Part shown: positions 1 through 5,996 of the stretch, one piece after another
Numbering within the stretch: position 1 is the stretch's first letter
Layout of the letters: the number at the start of each line of letters is the position of its first letter
Assembly: GCA_012964275.1 (NCBI GenBank)
Contig: DTUG01000223.1
Location: forward strand, 1 to 6,550
Direction of reading: 5' to 3'
Origin: Fidelibacterota bacterium
GTDB taxonomy: Bacteria > Fidelibacterota > Marinisomatia > Marinisomatales > UBA1611
Length of the DNA stretch: 6,550 nucleotides
Notes under the pieces: generated by a model
Database searches by the model: none
What the model was told of the DNA's origin: nothing
The model's input: only the letters and a program-made list of their open reading frames with translations
Translations under genes and position numbers: made by a program

Positions 1-25
1 TTTCCATAGAATGGCCGTTTTTTTT
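1..25 (+). terminator. Probable right half of a rho-independent terminator of an upstream gene
   Basis: GAATGGCCG at 9-17 runs directly into eight T residues (18-25), which is how the 3' arm and U-tract of an intrinsic terminator look. The matching left arm would have to lie before position 1, so the full stem cannot be verified. Within the window only a short CCAT/ATGG stem (4-7 with 11-14, loop AGA) can form. It would end transcription of a + strand gene upstream and separate it from carA. The left arm is inferred, not seen. Confidence 0.35.
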
Positions 26-56
26 ACACTGTTATTTTTATCATAGATGGTACAAT

Positions 57-86
57 TTGAAATATAGACAATTTTCTGATTATAGT
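57..86 (+). promoter_or_regulatory. Candidate sigma-70-like promoter upstream of carA (distal)
   Basis: TTGAAA (57-62) and TATAGT (81-86) are separated by 18 nt and match the -35 and -10 consensus at five of six positions each. The -10 region overlaps TAGTTTTG (83-90), which fits the Bacteroidota-type -7 element TAnnTTTG, although the nearest upstream TTTG (56-59) is 23 nt away, longer than usual. Transcription would begin near 92-95 and give carA a leader of about 145 nt containing the inverted repeat at 108-132. The sequence is AT-rich, so chance matches are likely. Confidence 0.3.
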
Positions 87-107
87 TTTGCCAAATGCCT
101 GGTTTTG

Positions 108-132
108 ATATAGTAACTATGAATTACTATAT
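108..132. repeat. Perfect 9-bp inverted repeat in the carA leader
   Basis: ATATAGTAA (108-116) and TTACTATAT (124-132) are exact reverse complements separated by the 7-nt spacer CTATGAA. A smaller near-palindrome, ATAGT-A-ACTAT (110-120), is nested in the left half. In RNA the stem could be lengthened by G-U pairs 107/133 and 106/134. The symmetry is plain; the role is not. It could be an operator for a dimeric regulator or an RNA stem in the carA leader. No T-run follows, so it is not a standard terminator. Confidence 0.7.
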
Positions 133-196
133 TGTCATAAGCACCCTGGATTCAATGTATCTGCTTATTGTTTTTACCTGGTCTGGAAGACAAAAT

Positions 197-226
197 TTTA
201 AACTCGTCAATCAGGACGTGTATAAT
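197..226 (+). promoter_or_regulatory. Candidate promoter immediately upstream of carA (proximal)
   Basis: A perfect TATAAT is present at 221-226. The best -35 at suitable spacing is TTTAAA (197-202, spacer 18 nt, four of six matches to TTGACA). Transcription would start about 233, leaving only about 7 nt before the carA ATG at 240, so the mRNA would be nearly leaderless. No convincing Shine-Dalgarno sequence lies between 227 and 239, which is compatible with that. The alternative is a chance TATAAT in AT-rich sequence, with the true promoter further upstream. Confidence 0.3.
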
Positions 227-239
227 GGATAGCAGATGA

Positions 240-1328
240 ATGAATAATAATAAACCGGCTATACTTTTATTAGGTGATGGCAGGATTTTTCATGGAGGTG
301 CTTTCGGATCCATTGGCGAAACCACCGGAGAGGTTTGCTTTAATACCGGTATGACCGGTTATCAAGAGATTCTTACTGACCCATCCTACTGCCGACAAAT
401 TGTAACTATGACCGCACCCCATATTGGAAACTGTGGTGTGAATCCGGATGATATTGAATCAGATAGTATTCAGGTTGCAGGGTTTGTGATCAAGGAAGAA
501 ACAAATATTCCATCCAATTGGCGGTCTACCCAATCAATCAGCAGTTATTTATATGATCATGGGATCGTTGGTATTAAAAACATAGATACACGAGCACTAA
601 CCCGCCATATTCGTGATGAAGGTGCTATGAATTGCATTATTTCTTCGATAGATCTTGACGCTGTCAGTTTAAAGGAGAAATTGGCAAAGATCCCATCCAT
701 GGCTGGTTTAGATCTGGCACTAGAAGTGACAGCAAAAAATTCCTATACATGGGCAAAAAATAGGACTGGAAAATATCTAGTAGCAGCAATTGATTTTGGT
801 ATAAAACGGAATATACTGCGGTTATTAGAAAGTTATGGTTGCAATGTTACAGTATTCCCGGCACAATGTACAGCTGATGAATTACTGAAGTTTAATCCAG
901 ATGGCATATTATTGTCTAACGGCCCTGGCGACCCCGCAGCAGTGACCTATGGAATTGATATGGTGAAAAAAATTTTGGGTCAAAAACCAATCTTCGGTAT
1001 TTGCCTTGGTCATCAGATTCTGGCCTTAGCCCTAGGTGCCAAAACTTACAAACTTAAATTTGGTCATCGCGGAATAAACCATCCTGTTCGAAACAATGAA
1101 ACGGGCGTTATTGAAATTACCAGCCAGAATCATGGATTTGCGGTTGATCTTGACAGTCTTCCGCAAAATGTGATTTCCACTCATGTGAACTTGAATGACG
1201 GAACATCGGAAGGGATACGCTGTAAGGATATTCCGGCATTTTCAGTGCAGTATCACCCCGAAGCTAGTCCCGGACCGCACGACAGCCGATACTTATTTCA
1301 ACAATTCGTTGATATGATGCATGCCTAG
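240..1328 (+). CDS. carA: Carbamoyl-phosphate synthase small (glutaminase) subunit CarA
   Basis: This 362-residue cytoplasmic subunit hydrolyses glutamine and passes ammonia to CarB, the first step towards pyrimidines and arginine. Residues 1 to about 150 form the CarA-specific N-terminal domain, recognised by FNTGMTGYQEILTDPSY (34-50), HIGN (61-64) and the DTRALTR block (116-122). The class I glutamine amidotransferase domain covers about 178-358: oxyanion-loop motif SNGPGDP (226-232), nucleophile elbow GICLGHQ with Cys255, and His339 and Glu341 in YHPEASPG. These align with the E. coli triad Cys269/His353/Glu355 as I recall it, all shifted by 14, so the enzyme looks intact. E. coli CarA is 382 residues. 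The start is firm because an in-frame TGA (237-239) abuts the ATG; there is no clear Shine-Dalgarno sequence. Its last 8 nt overlap carB, the usual two-gene arrangement. Confidence 0.97.
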   Translation: MNNNKPAILLLGDGRIFHGGAFGSIGETTGEVCFNTGMTGYQEILTDPSYCRQIVTMTAPHIGNCGVNPDDIESDSIQVAGFVIKEETNIPSNWRSTQSISSYLYDHGIVGIKNIDTRALTRHIRDEGAMNCIISSIDLDAVSLKEKLAKIPSMAGLDLALEVTAKNSYTWAKNRTGKYLVAAIDFGIKRNILRLLESYGCNVTVFPAQCTADELLKFNPDGILLSNGPGDPAAVTYGIDMVKKILGQKPIFGICLGHQILALALGAKTYKLKFGHRGINHPVRNNETGVIEITSQNHGFAVDLDSLPQNVISTHVNLNDGTSEGIRCKDIPAFSVQYHPEASPGPHDSRYLFQQFVDMMHA

Positions 1329-4300
1329 ACGACCTGATATAGAATCCATATTGATCATTGGCGCTGGACCCATAATTATCGGCCAGGCCTGCGAGTTTGA
1401 TTATTCCGGTACTCAGGCCGCCCGTGCCCTAAAGGAAGAAGGATATCGCACTATTCTTGTGAATTCCAATCCGGCAACGATTATGACTGACCCCGATATG
1501 GCGAACCGTACTTACATTGAACCCATAACAGTGGAATATATTACAGCGATTATTGAAAAGGAAAACCCAGATGCAATTCTTCCAACAGTTGGTGGACAGA
1601 CTGCGTTAAATCTGGCAATGGATCTTCATAGGGAAGGGATATTGGACAAGTTTAGCGTTCAACTTATAGGGGCTCAAGTGGATGCCATAGAAAAAGCTGA
1701 AGATCGGAAGCTTTTTAAGGCAGCTATGGATAATGTTGATATTAAAACAGCAAAGGGTGAATTTGTCCAAGATTGGGAGGAAGCATCAGCATTGATGGGG
1801 TCCATGAAATTACCAGTTATTATTAGACCTTCATTTACCCTTGGTGGTACAGGCGGTTCTGTGGCTTATAATTTTGATGAGTTTCAGAAATTGGTTGAAA
1901 ATGGTTTAAATGCTAGCCCAATAACGGAGGTGTTGATTGAAGAATCATTATTGGGTTGGAAAGAATTTGAACTGGAGGTGATTCGGGATAAAGCGGATAA
2001 TGCTATTGTAATCTGTTCAATAGAAAATATCGATCCTATGGGTGTACATACTGGTGATTCCGTGACAGTGGCGCCGGCAATGACACTCACGGACAGGGAA
2101 TACCAGCAGATGCGTAACTGGGCAATTCAGTGCTTGAGAACAATTGGCGTAGAAACAGGTGGTTCCAATGTTCAATTTGCTGTAAATCCTAAAAACGGTA
2201 GGATGATTATTATTGAAATGAATCCTAGAGTTAGCCGTTCATCAGCTCTTGCGTCTAAAGCAACTGGTTTCCCGATTGCAAAGGTCGCGGCCAAACTGGC
2301 AGTAGGGTACACACTTGATGAGCTAACAAATGATATTACTGGAAAAACACTGGCAGCTTTTGAACCCACAATTGATTATATAGTCACAAAAGTACCACGC
2401 TTTGATTTTGAGAAATTCCCATCAGTTTCAGGTCACCTTGGTGTTCAGATGCAAAGTGTTGGTGAAGTAATGGCTATTGGGCGCACATTTAGGGAATCAT
2501 TGCAAAAAGCTTTCCGTTCTCTAGAGGTAGGGCTTGATGGACTGGAGCCAAAAATGCCAGCAGAAGTAGATCCAGATTTAAGCCGCGTTCGTTCGTTGGA
2601 CTTAACCGCTTTAAGGTATGCTACAGCTTTTCGTTTGTTAAAGATTCGCCAAGCCTTCCTTGAAGGTCAAACCGTTGAAGAACTATATAAAATTACAAAA
2701 ATTGATCCCTGGTTTTTACGACATATCAAACTCCTGTCTGGTTTTTGTGGAGCGGACAACCTAAAGCTATTGAAACAAAATGGATTTTCAGATAAACAGA
2801 TTGGTCGTATGCTTGGAAAAACTGAGCAAGACATTCGACAAATGCGCGATGAAGAATCGGTTTATCCATCCTATAAAGTAGTGGATACCTGCGCGGCCGA
2901 ATTTATAGCTAAGACACCGTATTGTTATTCCACTTATGATGAAGAAAATGAACTCAATCCGCTGAAAGGTAGGAAAATCATTATTCTGGGGGGCGGTCCC
3001 AATCGTATTGGTCAGGGGATTGAATTTGATTACTGCTGTGTTCAGGCTGTGTTTGGATTAAAGGAACTAGGTTATAAGACTATTATGATCAACTGCAACC
3101 CGGAAACAGTAAGTACAGACTTTGATCTGGTAGACCGTTTATACTTTGAACCTGTGACCTTTGAAGATGTGTTGAATATTGTAGAATTTGAAAAACCGGA
3201 AGGTGTGCTGGTCCAGTTTGGCGGGCAAACACCTTTAAAGATTGCAAATGCTTTATCTGATGCAGGTGTTCCTATTATGGGGACATCTCCGAAAAATATT
3301 GATTTAGCAGAAGATCGGGAAAAATTTGGTCAGATTCTTAAAAAGCTGGATGTGGTATGCCCTCAATACGGTACTGGCCGTACATTGGATGAAGTGGTAA
3401 TAATAGCAGATCGAATAGGTTACCCGATCTTGGCGAGGCCTAGTTATGTACTGGGTGGCCGTGCTATGGAAATTGTTTATTCCAAAAAACAATTGATTGA
3501 TTATATTGCCCGTTCTGCAGATGTGACCGAAGGGCATCCTATCTTGATTGATGAGTTTCTAGAAGATGCATTTGAGTTTGATGTAGATGCACTTTGCGAT
3601 AGTAAGTCTGTACATATTGGTGGCATTATGCAACAAATAGAAGAGGCAGGGATTCACTCTGGAGACTCGGCATGCGTTTTACCGCCATATCGTATTACCT
3701 CTCCCGCCATGGAAGAAATAATAAGGATCACTGAATTACTAGCCATGGAGCTAAATGTAGTAGGACTTATCAATCTGCAATTTGCATATAAAAATGGGCA
3801 AGTTTATGTCCTGGAAGTGAATCCGAGATCAAGCAGAACAGTGCCATTTGTCAGCAAGGCGATGAATGTTCCATTAGCGAAGATTGCTGCCCAGATTGCT
3901 ACTGGAAAAAAATTGGTTGATTATGAATTAAAAAGATGGGATGGGAATAAGCACATAGCAGTGAAAGAGGCGGTCTTGCCATTCAATAAATTCCCGGAAG
4001 AATCTGTTTTTTTGAGTCCTGAGATGAAATCAACCGGGGAAGTAATGGGAATCTCTGCAACGTTTGGACTATCTTTCCGTAAAGCGTCAATAAGCGCTAA
4101 CAGCAATATCCCGGATAAAGGAACAGTATTTATATCCGTAAATGACCAGGATAAATTGAATATTATTCCCATCGCCAGGGATTTCTACGAAATGGAGTTT
4201 AACCTTATGGCTACGAGTGGTACAGCAAAAGAATTGTCTAGAAATGGTATTACAGCAACCATCGTATTCAAAGTTGGGGAAGGTAGACCTAATGTGGTTG

Positions 4301-4506
4301 ATGAAATTAAAAATGGTGAAATCGATTTAGTTATTAATACTCCCCTGGGAGCACAGGCAAGGTATGATGAAGAATCCATTGGTCGAGCCTGTATCCAAAA
4401 GGGGATCATGGTCATTACCACACTCTCAGGTGCAGAAGCAGCAGTGCGTGCTATTAGATCATCTGGACATCTTACTGTAAAATCCTTGCAAGAATACCAT
4501 AATTAA
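1321..4506 (+). CDS. carB: Carbamoyl-phosphate synthase large subunit CarB
   Basis: This 1061-residue synthetase subunit makes carbamoyl phosphate from bicarbonate, CarA-derived ammonia and two ATP. The carboxyphosphate half (about 1-400) begins with GAGPIIIGQACEFDYSG (14-30) and keeps Glu215, the metal ligands Gln285, Glu299 and Asn301, and Arg306. The oligomerisation region is about 400-545. The carbamoyl-phosphate half (about 550-925) has GGGPNRIGQGIEFDYC (557-572) and ligands Gln820, Glu832 and Asn834. The C-terminal MGS-like allosteric domain (about 926-1061) keeps Lys945, Thr965, Thr968, Lys984 and Asn1006, matching E. coli UMP/IMP-site residues with a shift of 9. The ornithine-site positions Glu774, Asp782, Glu883 and Thr1033 are also kept. 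E. coli CarB is 1073 residues. The start is firm: an in-frame TGA lies at 1315-1317. There is no Shine-Dalgarno sequence, so translation is probably coupled to carA through the 8-nt overlap. Confidence 0.98.
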   Translation: MPRRPDIESILIIGAGPIIIGQACEFDYSGTQAARALKEEGYRTILVNSNPATIMTDPDMANRTYIEPITVEYITAIIEKENPDAILPTVGGQTALNLAMDLHREGILDKFSVQLIGAQVDAIEKAEDRKLFKAAMDNVDIKTAKGEFVQDWEEASALMGSMKLPVIIRPSFTLGGTGGSVAYNFDEFQKLVENGLNASPITEVLIEESLLGWKEFELEVIRDKADNAIVICSIENIDPMGVHTGDSVTVAPAMTLTDREYQQMRNWAIQCLRTIGVETGGSNVQFAVNPKNGRMIIIEMNPRVSRSSALASKATGFPIAKVAAKLAVGYTLDELTNDITGKTLAAFEPTIDYIVTKVPRFDFEKFPSVSGHLGVQMQSVGEVMAIGRTFRESLQKAFRSLEVGLDGLEPKMPAEVDPDLSRVRSLDLTALRYATAFRLLKIRQAFLEGQTVEELYKITKIDPWFLRHIKLLSGFCGADNLKLLKQNGFSDKQIGRMLGKTEQDIRQMRDEESVYPSYKVVDTCAAEFIAKTPYCYSTYDEENELNPLKGRKIIILGGGPNRIGQGIEFDYCCVQAVFGLKELGYKTIMINCNPETVSTDFDLVDRLYFEPVTFEDVLNIVEFEKPEGVLVQFGGQTPLKIANALSDAGVPIMGTSPKNIDLAEDREKFGQILKKLDVVCPQYGTGRTLDEVVIIADRIGYPILARPSYVLGGRAMEIVYSKKQLIDYIARSADVTEGHPILIDEFLEDAFEFDVDALCDSKSVHIGGIMQQIEEAGIHSGDSACVLPPYRITSPAMEEIIRITELLAMELNVVGLINLQFAYKNGQVYVLEVNPRSSRTVPFVSKAMNVPLAKIAAQIATGKKLVDYELKRWDGNKHIAVKEAVLPFNKFPEESVFLSPEMKSTGEVMGISATFGLSFRKASISANSNIPDKGTVFISVNDQDKLNIIPIARDFYEMEFNLMATSGTAKELSRNGITATIVFKVGEGRPNVVDEIKNGEIDLVINTPLGAQARYDEESIGRACIQKGIMVITTLSGAEAAVRAIRSSGHLTVKSLQEYHN

Positions 4507-4514
4507 GTTCTTAT

Positions 4515-4543
4515 TTGCTTATTCGTGAATATTTCAATAGTAT
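4515..4543 (+). promoter_or_regulatory. Weak candidate promoter for the channel gene
   Basis: TTGCTT (4515-4520) and TAGTAT (4538-4543) are separated by 17 nt, matching the sigma-70 consensus at three and four of six positions. Transcription would begin around 4550, inside the hairpin at 4548-4570, so an mRNA from here would not carry the complete stem. Support is poor. The channel gene could equally be transcribed by read-through from carAB. Confidence 0.18.
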
Positions 4544-4547
4544 TTTC

Positions 4548-4570
4548 GGCTATTTAGCTACTAAATAGCC
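4548..4570. repeat. Perfect 10-bp hairpin between carB and the channel gene, no T-run
   Basis: GGCTATTTAG (4548-4557) and CTAAATAGCC (4561-4570) are exact reverse complements with a 3-nt loop, CTA. The stem could be lengthened in RNA by TTTC (4544-4547) with GAAA (4574-4577), leaving a 3-nt bulge. It lies 41 nt after the carB stop and 24 nt before the channel start. Neither strand has the T-run expected of an intrinsic terminator: the + strand continues CAAGAAAGAA. It may be a weak terminator, an mRNA end-protecting or processing stem, or a protein-binding site. The structure is certain; the role is open. Confidence 0.8.
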
Positions 4571-4594
4571 CAAGAAAGAAATAGATTTAAACGT

Positions 4595-5992
4595 ATGCAG
4601 CCCGAAGAGTTAACTCAGTCTCCAGAAGAAGAAACCACATCTTTGGATAAGCTAGAAGAATCGATACAAGCTAATAAAGTGCTCTATGACCGTCTTCATC
4701 AATCTTTAGTTGATGAGGTTGTAGCTACTGTTGAAGATGAAGACGAAGTTCAACATTATAAAGATCAACAAAAAACCGTTGCTTGGGACTATTTAAAAAA
4801 ACTTAAGCATTTTTACCAAGCAAACGACTTATTTAGGTATGCCGTGTGGTCCCTTGGCTTAATGTTAATATCAACCGCAATACTGACGATTGTTGAGTAT
4901 GATCTGTTCAAGGGGGATGTTATTAGTGATATTGGAGGTGGTTTCCAATTCGGCGAGGGTGACCCTAATTGGGTTGATACGTTTTTTCATACTTTCTGGT
5001 GGTCTGTTGTAACATTTACAACGGTTGGTTATGGAGATGTGAGCCCGGTGACACACCTGGGAAAACTTCTTACGATTATAATTATGTTACTCAATTTTGG
5101 CATTGTTACATTACTTGGCGGTGCTGTGGCTTCTGTATTAGTGGCTGCGCGTCTGAAGGGAGATGATAAATTGGATGAGAATAAATTTCATGGACATATA
5201 ATAATTGCCGGATGGAATCCCGCTGTGCAATCTACACTGAGATTGATTGAAGCCAATAGGGATGCTAATCCGGTAGTTATATTAATCAATGAAACTGAGG
5301 CTGAAATTGTTAAAAGAGCGGTCTCTGGCTTTGAACGCTTAGATGTTACCCATCTGTCCGAAAATTTTACGCAGGAAGCGGTTTTAAAAGATGCATTTAT
5401 AGAAGAATGCGGTACATTTATGATTATGCCGGATTATTCAGGACTACTTCCCAATGAACAACCGGATGAAGATAAAACAGTTTTAACGTCCCTTACAGCA
5501 AAATCCATTTCCGACAGTATTCAGGTAGTTGCCTATATTTTAGATGAGGAATATATATCGCACTTGAAACGCGCAAATGTAAACGAAATTGTATTCCCTG
5601 ATGAACATATACCTCATATGCTTGCCAAACATGTAACGGATCCAGGAGTTCCACAACTATTTGATGAATTGATTACCCAGGAAGAGCAGGATAAAGGGAT
5701 TCAAGTTGTAACCATCCCTAAAGGACTGACGGGTTTAACCCATAATAAAATATCGGCATATTATAAATTCAAACATCAATGGTTATTGGTTGGATATGCT
5801 ATTAGAAAGGCGGGGTTTAGCTTGGAAGATCAAATGGGTGAAAGCGGCAGTCCCTTAATCAGGAACATGATCACAGAACAGTTGGACAGTGCTGGCATAG
5901 CACTTTCCAGTGACGAGCATGTCATAGTTGAAATAAATCCATCTGATGATTATGTCATAGATGATAAACATAAAGCACTGGTATTGAGGTAG
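4595..5992 (+). CDS. Two-transmembrane K+ channel with cytoplasmic RCK (TrkA-N/TrkA-C) domain
   Basis: This 465-residue inner-membrane protein is predicted to conduct K+ under control of a cytoplasmic ligand-sensing domain. Residues 1-80 are hydrophilic and acidic (17 Asp/Glu in the first 60). TM1 is about 82-101, the pore helix about 131-141, the selectivity filter TTVGYGD 142-148, and TM2 about 156-185. A Rossmann-like RCK-N domain follows (about 199-340, starting HIIIAGWNP), then a TrkA-C-like region (about 370-465) ending in NPSDDYVIDDKHKALVLR. Filter and layout resemble MthK. Odd points are the long N-terminus, a nucleotide loop reduced to one glycine (Gly206), and a loop insertion near 283-291. 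The start is the only ATG before TM1, and an in-frame TAA at 4562-4564 excludes anything longer; Shine-Dalgarno is weak. The next gene begins 4 nt after its stop, suggesting co-expression. The gating ligand is unknown. Confidence 0.92.
   Translation: MQPEELTQSPEEETTSLDKLEESIQANKVLYDRLHQSLVDEVVATVEDEDEVQHYKDQQKTVAWDYLKKLKHFYQANDLFRYAVWSLGLMLISTAILTIVEYDLFKGDVISDIGGGFQFGEGDPNWVDTFFHTFWWSVVTFTTVGYGDVSPVTHLGKLLTIIIMLLNFGIVTLLGGAVASVLVAARLKGDDKLDENKFHGHIIIAGWNPAVQSTLRLIEANRDANPVVILINETEAEIVKRAVSGFERLDVTHLSENFTQEAVLKDAFIEECGTFMIMPDYSGLLPNEQPDEDKTVLTSLTAKSISDSIQVVAYILDEEYISHLKRANVNEIVFPDEHIPHMLAKHVTDPGVPQLFDELITQEEQDKGIQVVTIPKGLTGLTHNKISAYYKFKHQWLLVGYAIRKAGFSLEDQMGESGSPLIRNMITEQLDSAGIALSSDEHVIVEINPSDDYVIDDKHKALVLR
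5986..5989 (+). promoter_or_regulatory. Ribosome binding site of the cyclic-nucleotide-binding gene, inside the channel gene
   Basis: GAGG at 5986-5989 lies 7 nt before the ATG at 5997 and overlaps the last codons of the channel gene. It is the clearest Shine-Dalgarno sequence of the four genes and supports the chosen start. An in-frame TGA at 5985-5987 rules out a longer reading frame. Its position inside the upstream gene implies both are read from one mRNA. Confidence 0.6.
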
Positions 5993-5996
5993 GTTT

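Noticed and set aside
181..218. Small 4-bp stems GTCT/AGAC (181-191) and CGTC/GACG (205-218) before carA
   Set aside because: Stems this short are expected by chance, and no T-run or partner structure makes an attenuator.
141..239. Open frame of about 32 codons ending in TGA directly before carA
   Set aside because: It has no ATG except at 225 and no ribosome binding site; only TTG at 168 could start it. The translation shows no leader-peptide pattern such as runs of one amino acid.
1884..4421. Five antisense open frames of 65-83 codons (1884-2090, 2172-2369, 3304-3537, 3921-4172, 4185-4421) on the - strand within carB
   Set aside because: They lie wholly inside a well-supported conserved gene, have no recognisable domain, and look like shadows of carB codon composition.
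4520..4531. Short palindrome TATTC-GT-GAATA after carB, considered as an ArgR-type box
   Set aside because: It has the opposite orientation to the ArgR half-sites (TGAAT...ATTCA), only 5-bp arms, and lies downstream of carB rather than before carA.
4871..5056. 61-codon antisense open frame on the - strand in the channel gene
   Set aside because: It is opposite the conserved TM1-pore region and has no recognisable features; a shadow of the channel reading frame.
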